From assembly GCF_000350225.1 (NCBI RefSeq), contig NW_005179179.1, positions 280,609 through 344,608 on the forward strand: a stretch of 64,000 nucleotides of DNA, given 5' to 3'. The stretch is from Chondrus crispus. Lineage: Eukaryota > Rhodophyta > Florideophyceae > Gigartinales > Gigartinaceae. Of this stretch, positions 21,773 through 33,222 are shown piece after piece. A program made the translations under genes and the position numbers. The notes under the pieces were generated by a model that was given only the letters and a program-made list of their open reading frames with translations, had not been told where the DNA came from and did not search any database. Every line of letters begins with the position of its first letter. Positions within the stretch are counted from its first letter, which is position 1.

Positions 21773-22654
21773 AACCAGCCAGAATAGGAAAGCCTGAAAG
21801 TGGCATAATGTGAGAATGTGCTATGAGAGAGGGCTGTGGTCGTGAGTGAGCCGTGATGTGATTAATTGGGGATGGGTATAGGTGTTAGAGAATGAAACTA
21901 TTACTATGTTCTTGAATTACACTATCACTACGTTTAGGATTGAATTGCCTGATTCGTACTGTAGGCTATAGAATAGCTGTAGTACCGTTTTATGTCACCT
22001 ACCACCTACCGTTGCCGCTTTAGGCCTCGCCTGTACTATTCTCTTATGGAATATGTTACCTAGCTTTACAAACTACTGAATTTGGTACCTGTGAATGGCT
22101 TCCTGGGTAGCAACCCTCCTTTTGGTAGCTTAGTGGCACATCTTGGTTTATTTGGTAGGTATCTTCTCTAGATCTGGACTACTATAAATGTGTACAAGTA
22201 AGCAGCCCCTGTGCTTGTGATCAATCTTACCAACAACCAAAAGGCAGCCACCACCGACAGCCTCGCACCAACGCGTTCCGTCTCCCCTCCTGTGGCTCGC
22301 CAGCCGACCACCACACCCCGCGCCGCCTCGATCTGTGCGTATCCCTTGCACCCGGCGCCGCGTTTGGCCTGTGCTCCCCGTTTCCCCTATACGGTACGCC
22401 TTACAGTAATTGCTCCGACGATAGGGGATGTAGAAATGATCATTTTCACGGCACGGCCGGCGGCAGACTGATAGAACCAGCTTTGATTGGGTCGCTAAAG
22501 ATGTATTCGAATGAATTGACACTATTACTCTATCAAATTCGCATTGTGGGGTCACACATATTAGTGTGCGTGATAGTATATCAGTTGTGACACTATTTCA
22601 ATGGTGATACAAATTGCAAAAACTGGGTGTAGTTCCGATCGCCTCAGTGATTGT

Positions 22655-22955
22655 ACTTGCACAGTGGGTGTCAAAATGTTTCCTTTTTACTGGCCGATGC
22701 TTCTTTCGTTGTCTGTTCTATCTTAACTTGCCCTTTTATACCGTTGTATCGTGTCTCCCTTGAGTGCCGGGAGAACATTGTTCAAGATAGCATTCCATGT
22801 CCCTCTCTCCCAGTAAATAATTTCAGCATCACTCTCCAATTATTTTTCTTTGGTTGACAACTGGCCTTGCTCTCCGCAGCGCAGGTTGTCCACATACATT
22901 AAATCTATACTACTTCGTGATACGACAAATGAAAGAGAGCACTCACATTACAATT
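22655..22955 (-). repeat. 3' LTR of the second copia element
   Basis: Nearly identical to 27748-28048. The RNase H stop codon overlaps its border (GAATTGTAA on the minus strand), and a purine-rich AAGAGGGTG precedes it. Confidence 0.9.
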
Positions 22956-25900
22956 CACCCTCTTGCTCGAATTGCTTCTCCTTCATTCCGATAAGTGCCC
23001 TGTTTTCGTTGAACGTCGTCTTCAAAATAGGCTTCGTGAACATGTCTGCAGCCATCTGATGAGTATCACAATACCTCAGCAAAATCTTCTTCTCTTGGAT
23101 CAGCTCCAAAACGTAGTTGCGACGAATCTCTACGTGTTTGGCGTGACGGACACCTTCTTTTCCCCATGCTATAGCTCCTTGATTGTCGAAGAATAACACA
23201 GTAGGATCTGTCTTCATGACATCAAATTCTTCCAATAGACTGCGCATCCAAACGACCATTTTGCATGCCTCACTGGCCGCGAAAAACTCTGCCTCAGTTG
23301 TCGAGAGTGCCATACTCTTCTGTTTTCTCGATTTCCAATAAACAGCCGTACTACCAAGTACAAGCGCATATCCAGACGTCGATTTCCTGTCTGTGTGGTC
23401 ACCGCCCCAGTGTGCATCGCTGCATGCCGCTAGAGTCAATCCAAGTTTTCCGATTCGAAGGCAGAAATTCTCTGTACCTTTCAGATACCTCAAGACTCGT
23501 TTGCGGACTGCATGTGCTCTTCTGTAAGTCTCGACAAGTGTCGAGATAGCTTGTTGACAGCGAGTGCAATATCTGGCCTTGTTCGTGATGAGAGAAAGAG
23601 TAAATCCCACCAACTCTTGGTATTGCCGTTTATTTGCGAGTTTTTCATTTCCTTCAGAAATCCCCTTCGTGACTGCAGGAGTTGATACTGGTTTGCAGTC
23701 CTGCATACCAAATCGAGATAACAACAACGTCACATAATGTGCTTGAGATTAAAGACCTCCATCTGAGTCCCTTGAAAATGATATCCCAAGGAAAGTACTC
23801 AAGTTTCCCATATCCTTCATTTCTAACAGAGAGGATAGTTGTCGTTTCACAATCCCAATGTCTTCACAATTTTTCCCGATGACGATGACGTTCATCTCCA
23901 TAGAGCATAATCCACAGCTCCTTCTTCCGAAACACGCACTTGGCGGTAATGAGTGCAGTCATACCCAGCTTTTCCATTACTTCCTTCCACTTGGTGTACC
24001 AGAGTTTCGGTGCCTGTTTCAAACCGTAGAGTCCCTTTTAAGCTTAAGAGCTTGTCCAGGCTCAAGCTATATCTCGGACCCAACAGGTGGATGAATAAAC
24101 ACATCCTCATCGACAGTACCGTGCAGAAACGCTGTTCTCACATCCATCTGATGCACGGAATACCCCCTCTGAATCGCGACAGGAAGTGCTATTCTTACAG
24201 TAGTGAAGTCAACCACTGGCGCGTACGTGTTGTCAACTAGTCTTTGCATAAATCCTTTCACAAACAGTCTGGCCTTGTACCTTCTACCGTACCATCTTTG
24301 TTCATTTTACGTTTGAACACAATCCGACTTCACAGGATCTTCTGCCTGTCCGGAACGAAGACCAATTCACAGTTGTCGTGCTCCTCGAGAGATTTCAGTT
24401 CATCTTTGATTGCCTCCTTCCATTTTTCAGAGTCCGCCATTTGCATAGCCTCTTCGACAGAGATTGGTTCGCTGTCTACAGTAGTCAAGAATGCGTTTCC
24501 AGGTGTATAAAAGTTTGGATGAGCACGATTTCGTGTTGGATATCTTCCCATTCCCATGCCACTTGTTTCAACGAGTGACCCATTATCGTGACCCTGACTA
24601 CTGCGTAGGGTTTCATTTGCATCTTCCCTTTATGTTCCGTGTGTCGAAGGAACAGTTGGAGTATACGTCAACGTCTCCTGTACTGGTCCAGGAGCGACTG
24701 ATGTGTTGTGTGTCAGGGGGCGACTACTTACACTGCTGGTATTAATCTGATCTTGGTTGTCACGGATCTCCCCAGGTGGTGTGCATTCTTCTGTAAGGTC
24801 CGCGTCGTCCAGTAATTCCGTGCTAGCGGACATGAACCAACTCTTCTCTGGGAAATCATTCTCAATTGCGCGGAGATGTCTTGCCATTACAGGAGCCTTT
24901 GTGTCTCTTAGCCAAACATTGTACTGACTGTTATCCATACATGCTACAATGATTCCTTCCTTCGATTTTGAGTCCAATTTAGGGCGCTTATTCTTTGGGA
25001 CGTGTACCCAAGCCCTGCTGCCAAATACACGGATGTGATCAAGCCGTGGTTCCTTTCCAGTGAGCATTTCGTAAGAGGTTGTGGAATCATTTCTTGGGCA
25101 CAGGAAACGGTTACGGATATCAACTGCAGCGGCAACAGCTTCTGCCCAAAAGGGCTTTGACAATCCTGAATGGCGCAGCATTACCCTCGCACTCTCCATC
25201 AAAGAGCGGTTTGATCTCTCAGCCATTCCGTCGACTTCAGGACAGTATGACGGGTTTTCTGGGCGTTCGATACCGTGTTCTCTGAGATAACCATCACAGC
25301 CGATGTACTTCCCACCACCATCACACTGCAAAGTCATAATTTTGCAGTCATACTTGCGCTCAAACCATGGACGGAAAAGCCGGAGCTTGCAGAGAACATA
25401 TGACTTCTTCGATATCGGAAATACTGTAATGTACTCTGAGTACTCGTCAATAAATGTTACGTAGTACTCTGCACCTCCAAGTTACATCACGGCCATTCTT
25501 CCACTAACATCGCTGTGTATCACTTCTCCTCTTGATTGTGAGCGGAATTCTTTCCTTCGCAACACTAGCTTGTGCTGTTTTCCTTCAAGACACACCGCAC
25601 AGTCATTTGGTTTCTCGATGTTGGAGCTAAGATCCAGCCCCGTAACAGCACCTTTTTTCGCAAGCTGTTCAATGTTCGGAATTCAGGCATGCCCTAGTCT
25701 GTGATGCCAAAACTCCTTCATCTTATTCGCAACCATAACAACCTTGATACTTGGTTTCTTCAGTGCGGCAGAGACAATATAGAGTCCTCTACTCCGTACC
25801 GCCTGCATTTCAATGCAGTCTTGATTCCACACTTCACAAGCACTTCGATTGAAAGTCAGAGTGTAACCATCTCTGCATAGAGCTGAGCAAGAGATGAGGT

Positions 25901-27648
25901 TCGCCTTCAGTTCCGGACAAACAAAACGTTCCTCATTCTACTGTACGAATCACAGTACTTCCACTTCCAACTGATACATCAAAGACCATTGTCCCGCAGT
26001 GTGTCGCTCTGATACAGTCTCCGTTGCCAAGTACAATCATCTTTTCCGATATCGCCTTCATATCGGTAAGCCAATCAGCACAGTTGACCATGTTGTCCGA
26101 TGCTCCCGAGTCTACCAGGAGCTGTATAGCATCACCTTTGTTCTTTCTGACAGCCACCAGCATGGTCGCATGATTTGCGTGTCCTTCAAACACAGAGTCC
26201 TGGGTATTGGCACTTCTCTTTCCATTTTTGTGATCACGGGCAAAGTGACCCGTCTTCCCACACTTCCAGCATTTGCGTCTTCTATCATTCCCTTAAACGC
26301 CCTCCTTGGAAAGGAGTTAGACTTTCTTCTAAACAGTTTCTGTCCCGAAGAAGTTAGTGCTATAGTTGAATCGATCGGCCTCTTACCTGTAACATCCTTT
26401 GCCGTGTGTGGTATAACTACCTTCGTCCCGACCACTCGGAACGAGGGGGGTAGAGGTAAAGGAGCGCGCGGCGCTGGGTTACCGCGGATAAAAACCGTAC
26501 GGATGGAGCCGAAAAGAGGGAAGGCTCACGTGGCCGGTCACGCGCAGCCAGTCGGTGGTGTTATAACCGGACGGCCGGTCACGGGTTAGAAGCCTGAGAC
26601 AAAAAGAGAAACCGGAACGGGACAGAAATTAGCCGTAAATGGAAGGGAGGCGAGTCTACCTCCTCTTTACTGGGACGGGCAGGTGTCCCCGGTCTTAACC
26701 CCTAAGTGGGACGCCCGGACACCTCTTCCGCTACAGTAGCTGCTACCTACTGTGTACCAGCTACTGTACACAATTTCTTAATTTGTGCCATTAACTACTA
26801 CTTACTAATTAGCCACCGTACGGATTATACACGCGTACACGCGGCCGCGATTGCAGCCGGCGGTTATGCCACGTTTTACCCGTGGCCACGCCCGCTGCTA
26901 CCGGCTGTCCCACGTCGGACCCTTGGGGTACTACTGTACACGGCAGGGGGCGCTTGTACGCCCGCTCGCTACAGTAGCACCCGCCCTCCCGCGCGGTTAT
27001 CATCTTCCCGGGGGGTCGTGGTGCGGAATTGTAGTGCACCGTGGACGCCCACATTTGTTCTTCCTACTCCTGTAAGAAAGTCGAAGAGACAAGTTCTCAG
27101 GCTACAGTGGTGTCTTTCGACTGCAGTACTGTCACCACATGCCCAAACGACGATCTTGACTTGTCTCCAAACGAAGCAAGAAATGTTGCTATCTTCATGT
27201 CCTGTGCGAGTTCCGTACCCATAGCAGAGAACTGATTAAAAATATCCTCGAACCCGGCTACATATTCCGACATGGTCTATCTTTTGTACTCCATGAGCGC
27301 TAGCTTCGTTTGAAGTTGCACCTTTGTAACTCGGTTTGAAACTGCATATCTCCCCTTTAAAACTTTCCGCATTTTAAAAGGATTGTCTTTCACAGGCAAC
27401 ACCAAACTCAAGGGCTTGTTTCCGAATCCCTGAATAATTGTGGCCTTAGCTCTCGCGATCGAGAGTTTGTCTGCTTGAGAAACGGAAGTCATAGCTTCAG
27501 CGTCGACCATATCTTTCAGTACAGGAGACAGAACATCCTTCGCCTCCAACGTGGCTTCAGTGCGCGCCGACCAAATGTGAAAATCCTGGCCCTCTTCTCC
27601 TTCGAACTTGAATATTTCTTTGTCTCTTCCATTGTTAGAAGTCAGCAA
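22948..27648 (-). pseudogene. Copia gag-pol polyprotein, multiply broken
   Basis: Gag starts at the ATG at 27648; an in-frame stop interrupts it near 27274 (EYKR*), and the solo LTR splits it at 27038/26407. The zinc knuckle CWKCGKTGHFARDH lies at ~26231-26276, the protease LLVDSGASDNMV at ~26090-26125, and the integrase finger with CAVCLEGKQHK at ~25580-25620. The integrase core has HSDVSGR, QCDGGGKY and MAERSNRSL, with a stop near 25482. RT starts after FYTPGNAFLTTVDSE at ~24500. Its active site is disrupted near 23885-23910, where TAT-GGA-GAT-GA is followed by a frame change instead of coding YVDD. RNase H is open in 23733-22948 (SDAHWGGDHTDRKSTSGY, LSTTEAEFFAASEA, GVRHAKHVEIRRNY). The order is the Pseudoviridae/Ty1-copia one, with INT before RT. 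Confidence 0.92.
26407..27038 (+). repeat. 632-bp solo LTR inserted in copia gag
   Basis: Starts TGTGGTATAA and ends TTGTAGTGCA, with identical flanks CCGTG (26402-26406 and 27039-27043). Copia gag codons read continuously across the junction when one CCGTG and the LTR are left out. There is no internal region, so it is a solo LTR left by LTR-LTR recombination. An inverted, truncated copy lies at 1-441. Confidence 0.95.
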
Positions 27649-27729
27649 ACAAAAAACGAACGATCCAAACTCCGGCAGAGCGACAGCTCTCAGAACAACA
27701 AACAGAAGCGGATTCAGGCAGTCAGGTAT

Positions 27730-27747
27730 GGCACTGGTCCCATAACC
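27730..27747 (-). other. Half-tRNA (initiator Met) primer-binding site of the copia element
   Basis: The minus strand reads GGTTATGGGACCAGTGCC directly after the LTR. It is complementary to the anticodon arm of initiator tRNA-Met (GGGCCCAUAACC type) with one mismatch, as in Drosophila copia (PBS GGTTATGGGCCCAG). Confidence 0.8.
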
Positions 27748-28048
27748 ACTTGCACAGTGGGTGTCAAAATGTTTCCTTTTTACTGGCCGATGCTTCTTTC
27801 GTTGTCTGTTCTATCTTACCTTGTCCTTACATACCGTTGTCTCGTGTCTCCCTTGAGTGCCGGGAGTACATTGTTCAAGATAGCATTCCATGTCCCTCTC
27901 TCCCAGTAAATAATTTCAGCATCACTCTCCAATTATTTTTCTTTGGTTGACAAGTGGCCTTGCGCTCCGCAGCGCAGGTTGTCCACAGACATTAAATCTA
28001 TACTACTTCGTGATACGACAAATGAAAGAGAGCACTCACATTACAATT
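27748..28048 (-). repeat. 5' LTR of the second copia element
   Basis: Near-identical to 22655-22955. Followed outside by the ATTGT duplication at 28049-28053. Confidence 0.9.
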
Positions 28049-28053
28049 ATTGT

Positions 28054-28542
28054 ACGGCGATACTTTACGATGTTTCTACGGTTTTAGTGGGTTTAAGTAG
28101 GATTGTGTAGTGTATATAACGACCAGTCTGAGGCGGTGCAAGTAAATTGTACGACATCTTCACCTCGTCAGAAACCATCTTCTTCAGTTTCTCAACATCA
28201 CTTAATACTCCTGTGCTTTTGTTGACGTATCCAAACGCGACAGGCATCCATCCATCGACAAAAACAACCTTTCGTTGTTAGCGTGTAAGGGTCCTAATAA
28301 GATTCGTTCAAAATCGTGCGTAAAGGGTTCAACTTTTTCTGCCCAATGGTATGCGTAGTGCTCAAGATATTGATCTATCGCAAGGTCTGTTTCAGATGAA
28401 CAACTCTTCTGTTTTCTAAACGAAGATATCTCACCCGTAGCCCCATTTGAATTCCCTTTCAGACGAAAGTGGATTCGTGTGAGCCTATGCAAAAGCGAAG
28501 TCGACCAAGAGGTATCGCTTCCCGAGGCACTGCAAAAAAAAT
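28054..28542. other. No supported gene; weak minus-strand ORF fragments
   Basis: Minus-strand frames contain protein-like fragments (DQYLEHYAYHWAEKVEPF, then PVAFGYVNKSTG after a stop near 28260). The PVAFG motif recurs in the minus-strand ORF at 37112-37618, which could point to a dispersed, decayed gene family. No start or domain can be assigned. Confidence 0.35.
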
Positions 28543-29517
28543 ATGGAAATTCTGTCTACTTTCGAAATGGTATGTGGTCTCCTTCGAAGAGCACGTGTAC
28601 GTCTTATCGATATGTTAGCACACGCAACCATGTATGCGTCGCTGTCATTGAGCCCAGAGTTTTCGATTGCAATGCTTTTCTGTGGGCACGCAGATAAAAT
28701 GGAATCCATGCCGGGAGGGGAAGCTTCTTTCCCAGCGGGCATAGCCGACGAACTACTCACCTAGACGATGTCAGCAACTGTTTGTGATCAGAGCAGTGAT
28801 GAAGACTGTTCTCTGAAATCGGAGGATTTGCAACTCACGGACACAGAAAGTTCATCAGATTCGGAGGCGTCTGTCTATCCCGCCAATTGGACTCTTTCCG
28901 AGAATGAAGAAAGGGACCTACTCTCCGACCATGAGTTTCATTCCGGAGAAATTGGAAAGGCGCATACAAGACAAAAAATCTCACAGCTTCCTGATGCATT
29001 TCATCGATGCTCTCTTACGGAAGTACACGAATCTATTGAGAACGCAGTATCAGAACTATTGAGCGACTCATGGGACCTTAATTCCAAGGTGCAAATAGTG
29101 TGCAAACTGCAAGCATTTCTGCAGTTCCCCAAGCCAAGAGAAGGGTTCCTGTCTGAATTGAGCACGTTTCCGTTGAAACCAGTTCGCGGGGTAAGGGTAG
29201 AGATAAGAAAGGCTCCGTATCCTGAGCACATCGACAAATGTTGCACTGAAACGATATCACATACTTTGTCGTCCTTCCACGACACGGGGGCTCAAAGCAG
29301 GCTGGCTTCACAGGGATTCAGGGCAAGTCAGCAATGTCGAAAACGACATAGAAAGCTGGACAGGCCTCCCTTGGTCCCTCGGCCTCTCGGCTCTGAGGCA
29401 TCCAAGCAGTGCCCACCGAACAATTCTGGTCCTGATGATGGAGAAAACAGCCTGCCAAGTCCGGACGGCGCAGAAGCCGAAGAAATCAAAATGTTGCGCA
29501 TTTTGCAAATCCGTTGA
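28543..29517 (+). CDS. Hypothetical acidic protein, one in-frame stop
   Basis: An open frame from ATG 28543 is interrupted by a single TAG at 28762-28764 and reopens with ATG 28768, giving 249 residues to the stop at 29517. The downstream part starts with a very acidic Ser/Asp/Glu stretch (SSDEDCSLKSEDLQLTD), followed by a helical region and a basic Pro-rich tail. No known domain, signal peptide or membrane segment is visible. Near 29440-29560 another frame gives a Cys-rich stretch (KCCAFCKSVDPCSRN), so the true C-terminus may be shifted. It could be a host gene, a pseudogene or a transposon ORF; composition alone supports coding. Confidence 0.35.
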
Positions 29518-31717
29518 CCCTTGCTCCCGGAATTTGATATTTGACGTTTGCCGTCGGCATGATGTGCAGTTTTAAGGAAGCATCCTGCGTCAGCCCAGAG
29601 GGCTCGGAAGCATTTTAGTAGCATTTTTTTAATGGCAGGTTCTCTGTAAAGCATCTGCAATTTGCATCTGCCAAGGTACTTCAGCTCCATAAAACGAATA
29701 TCTTGGCCTCCCTTAGGTGTACGTAATTCAATGAGAAAGTGATAGTCGCAAAAAGCTTATCTGTCGACACTCTTCATTCTGGTCAGCTGCTGGATGTGCA
29801 CAGCTCTATGAACAAAACTTTATCAATGCAGGGGCTCACGAGTGAAAGATTCAGCAAAATATGGAGAAAGTACAGAGCAGTTGACTCAATACTTCTTGCG
29901 TATAGAGATGCGCAGCTTGGGAGAGGCTGCATGACAGTATCTGATTGGCATATCCCAGGATATGCTTATCAGATACTGTCATGTAAGGAGTACAGTATCA
30001 AAGTGACAGATCCATCAATCAGCAAGGAGGAATCTTTATTTTTCTAAAAATATGTGGGGCTCTGTAGTTGCACCGCATAGACGTCAAAGACTCACACCTG
30101 GGGCAGACACGATGGATGCTCAGCTTGCGGGAGATTGGGACATGGCCTGTCCTTGATGGGGCATGGTAGCGAAGGTGGCAGATGTAACGGTGGACCACAT
30201 AGCAAAATTTCTGCGATGAAAATGATGGGATTTCGCCGTGCCGATTGTGTAGAGCGTTCGGCGTTTGGTTTCACGCGCAAGGGTCTCGAGTACGGTCGTG
30301 GTGCGGGTGCTCGGGGCACCTAGCGGGTCGAAGGCCAATGGGACGGAATGGTCCAGCATGGGAAGTTTGGCGTCAGGCCCAAAGTGGAGAGCAGTAAGTG
30401 CAATGCGCTGATGCGAGCAGATCATGGCGGTGTTAGAAAACGGGAGAAAACAAAAACAACTTGTCAAGATAAGGACGACATGTCATCACGAATGTGTACA
30501 GTATACTGTACCGTATGTTGCGGACATGGGTGCGCAGAGTAATCCTCTATTTACCAGAGAATGAAACTTTGCTATGCTGGTTCTTGACCAACGAAATACC
30601 AATGAGATTATGAAGTCTAGTTGGTAAATTGAATCCCTGTTCAGCGTCGAATGTGACTGAGAGTGTCTGATGCAGGCTGGCGTTCGTTCCCTCCGCAGAA
30701 AGTGGAAGATTCAAGCGACCCCCACCGACACCTATCGCTTTCGACAACCGACATGCCTTCCAGCGAATCGTCTTTTGCTGCCGGATTTGAAAGGATGGCC
30801 AATACAACTTTCCATCTGTTTTCCAAACTTGCCATGAAAAGAACAGCACGGTTACTGTACATGTACCCCATGCGGAATGACAGTTTAGCCTTGGATGGCA
30901 CCTTAAGTCTGCTTGATTTGCACAATTCAAATGAGGTGTTACACACGAATGGCAGAGTCGAAGTTTTCTCATTCCTGGGGCGTTCCCGTTTAATCGCAAG
31001 CATCCTGTCGTATGTTACACGTGTACGGAGCTCCCGCACGGTACATAGCACAGCCGTCGCTCCTTTGCTCATGTTGTTCCATCCAGATAGTACACCATCA
31101 GTAGATAAGGGACAGCCTATACGGCACGCCAGTCAGGACATCAGAAAGCCGCCGCCGGCCGCTCTCCCCAAGGAAGGGAGTCATCCGGTGTTCTTGGAAC
31201 CATACCTCAGTAAACACAACCAAGGTCTTGTGAGTCTCTCCCACACTCCCTAAATAATGCGTGCCGCACAATATCCTGTAATCGCAGACACGGTAATTAC
31301 AGTGCATGTTATTGTGCAGAGTGACAATGAGCCGTACCCGCACTATTCAGCATCTTGAAACCCGCTTTCAATGGGGGCACGTAGCAAAGAATTGGAGATT
31401 TCTACGAATGCCCAAAAGTACTTTCGGTGAACATTTTCTGCCAGAAGTTATGACTACAGGGCTGTACGGCTGTTTTCCATGAAGTGGGGCGATATGTACC
31501 CTATGACTACAAGGGTACAGTAGTATACCCATCGGCATTTCGGCAGGGGGGGTACACAAAATCAATAAAACCCAAATGCGTGCATCTCGCCTCGACCAAA
31601 AACTCAGGTGGTACGACTTATACGCAACTTACGGCACAAGTCGTACAGCTAAAAATTGCCCTGCAGCCTGCCTCTCTGCCAGCTACCCGTCACAGAGCTC
31701 AAGTTTTCCCATCAAAC
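29518..31717. other. Intergenic stretch with one hairpin; ORFs not supported
   Basis: Open frames on both strands at 30120-30467 and 30547-31253 overlap each other, lack domains and show no promoter context, so I do not call them. A 54-bp inverted repeat lies at 29930-29983. Confidence 0.4.
29930..29983. repeat. 54-bp near-perfect inverted repeat
   Basis: Outer arms CATGACAGTATCTGAT and ATCAGATACTGTCATG pair fully. After a short mismatch the inner GCATATCC/GGATATGC pair around CA, so the whole folds as one hairpin. Confidence 0.93.
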
Positions 31718-32494
31718 ATGAAGCTATGGACTACAGTTTCGACCCTCGTGCTTGTCTCTCTCTTGTCGCCCGCTCTCTCTCGACGACCTATCAACCGCTG
31801 CCACCCTCCGGTTAAACGTGAAGACGCAAGGTTCTGTTGCTCTGCAACTGGAATCGGATGTATTCCTCGTGGAGGGAAATGCAAAAAAACACGTCTCACC
31901 CCGCTCAACATACCATGTGAAGACGGGTTAACATGCGTTGTATTCAACTTTGGCAAGCAGAGCACCAGGAGAGATTCAAGAGGAAGATGTCGAAAGCTGA
32001 AAATGAGGCCGCAGAGGTGTACAATCGAGAAGTGCAGCCGCACGGGAAAGAAAACCATTTGTCGGATATCTGGTGTAATTGCGACGTGTGGTGCATGGGC
32101 GAGACGCAGGGATTCCGGTCCGAAACCAGAATGCCCTCGATTCTGTACAAGACTGTTGCAGATCCCACAGCCAAAAGGGAGTGATGGGCGCCTGTATGGG
32201 AATGTCGGATGCTTAATTGTCGCGAGCTGTCGCTCCAACTTTAAGATATACGGTCCCGTCGAGAGAGATGCGAGTGATATATGCGCAAAACCTATTTCGT
32301 CCAGGTTGGGACCCATGTGTTGCAACAAATACGAAATAGAATGCGCCGAGCAGGGGGAGCGCTGCACAAACGGACCATCGGAGTCGCTCTTTAGCCCGAA
32401 AGTATGCAGAGACGGTTTGACATGCGTTATTTCCGATCCTGGCGATGGGCCCAATCCCCCCGAAGGCAAGTGCGAATTGCGAGTTGAAAGCTAG
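31718..32494 (+). CDS. Secreted Cys-rich protein with duplicated module and Kazal-like centre
   Basis: 258 residues from the ATG at 31718. The frame is open further upstream, but this ATG gives a classical signal peptide (hydrophobic TLVLVSLLSPALS, cleavage likely near residue 21). The mature chain is rich in Cys. Residues ~40-91 and ~201-252 are two diverged copies of one module: CC-x5-C, a Gly-containing C loop, then C-x-DGLTCV and a final G-x-C. Between them, residues ~139-171 read PECPRFCTRLL and GSDGRLYGNVGC.IVASC. This follows the Kazal inhibitor pattern, but the Cys normally before GSDG is Lys (PKGSDG). A secreted inhibitor or wall/apoplast protein is plausible; function is not shown. 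No intron is needed. It lies alone between non-coding stretches. Confidence 0.75.
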   Translation: MKLWTTVSTLVLVSLLSPALSRRPINRCHPPVKREDARFCCSATGIGCIPRGGKCKKTRLTPLNIPCEDGLTCVVFNFGKQSTRRDSRGRCRKLKMRPQRCTIEKCSRTGKKTICRISGVIATCGAWARRRDSGPKPECPRFCTRLLQIPQPKGSDGRLYGNVGCLIVASCRSNFKIYGPVERDASDICAKPISSRLGPMCCNKYEIECAEQGERCTNGPSESLFSPKVCRDGLTCVISDPGDGPNPPEGKCELRVES

Positions 32495-33059
32495 ATAAAG
32501 AAGAACTGGGATGCGCTTCAGAAGAAGACACGATAGCAAAACAAGGCCGTTAATGCTTAGAAACATCCTTCAAGAACGTGTCTTGCAAAGAACATATGCG
32601 TGATGTAGACATACTATTCGCGCTTTTGTTGCTCATGCCTGTGAACGCAAGTAATATGAGTCTGTGTGATGTAGGCGCGTTAATGGTCTTCTCCGAAACG
32701 AGAATTTCAACACTGTGTTGACTTCAAAAGTTGACAACCAGCTGTTCACCGCATGCAATTCTGTTTATGTAATTGCTAAATGTCCTTGGTTCTTCATGAA
32801 TAGGAATAAAGAAAACAGCTGCGCGTTTTAGAATCACCACTGCTCGGTTCAAGTCACGAAAATAGGAACGTACCGTGGATTGGGTTTGACGGATATTTCT
32901 GTAAAGGGACCGACCTGCTCTCCAAACGAAGGAAATCCAGCCGAATAAACCGGGATTCAGTGTGCCACTCAAATCACCTTCGAAACTTTGGTGTACAGCA
33001 GAGACGGCGATGGAATCGTTGAAAAGTTTATGAATGAAGTTGAACTTCATCCAATGACA
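32495..33059. other. Intergenic; no supported gene
   Basis: A 108-aa minus-strand frame (33050-32724) follows directly on the poly(A) signal of the next gene. It lacks domains, so I read it as 3' flanking sequence. The 3' UTR of the plus-strand gene presumably ends here. Confidence 0.4.
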
Positions 33060-33065
33060 TTTATT
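33060..33065 (-). terminator. Poly(A) signal AATAAA downstream of the small secreted ORF
   Basis: AATAAA on the minus strand, about 160 bp past the stop of the ORF at 33223-33438. It is the expected element for a minus-strand transcript. Confidence 0.45.
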
Positions 33066-33222
33066 GGGAATGTTAAAAGCACTGAGTTAAATCGCAATAT
33101 CTTTGGATGACTGTTAGCTTAGTTTCTGAAATGAGACGTGACAGTTGATTTGTCTTCTCTTTGATGGGAAACTTTTCTCTCATCTGCGGAGACAAGGTAG
33201 GTATTCCATGAGTTTTTATCAG

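Larger units (their letters stand above)
19931..22629 (-). mobile_element. TA-flanked DDE (pogo/CENP-B-like) DNA transposon relic
   Basis: Left end CACCCAGTTATTAGAATTGG; the reverse complement of the right end reads CACCCAGTTTTTGCAATTTG. Both ends are bordered by TA (19929-19930 and 22630-22631), the target duplication of Tc1/mariner/pogo elements. The 2.7-kb interior encodes, on the minus strand, a decayed DDE transposase. The right part (21780-22600) has no coding signal apart from a GC-rich patch at 22260-22400. Confidence 0.8.
22655..28048 (-). mobile_element. Ty1/copia element with solo-LTR insertion in gag
   Basis: LTRs of 301 bp (22655-22955 and 27748-28048) flank gag-pol on the minus strand. 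The flanking pentamer ATTGT occurs on both sides (22650-22654 and 28049-28053). Order from the right: 5' LTR, half-tRNA PBS, gag, zinc knuckle, protease, integrase, RT, RNase H, 3' LTR. Removing the 632-bp solo LTR and its 5-bp duplication leaves 4.76 kb, a usual copia size. LTRs differ at ~9 positions (~97% identity). The LTR ends delimited by the TSD (AATTGTAATG...GTGCAAGT on the minus strand) are not the canonical TG...CA, so the exact border may be off by 3 bp. Confidence 0.92.

Noticed and set aside
30547-31253. Overlapping 150-196-aa ORFs on both strands
   Set aside because: Neither strand shows a domain, signal peptide or promoter, so they cannot be distinguished from chance.
31699-32469. 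256-aa minus-strand ORF opposite the Cys-rich secreted gene
   Set aside because: Antisense shadow. The plus strand has the signal peptide and the repeated Cys modules.
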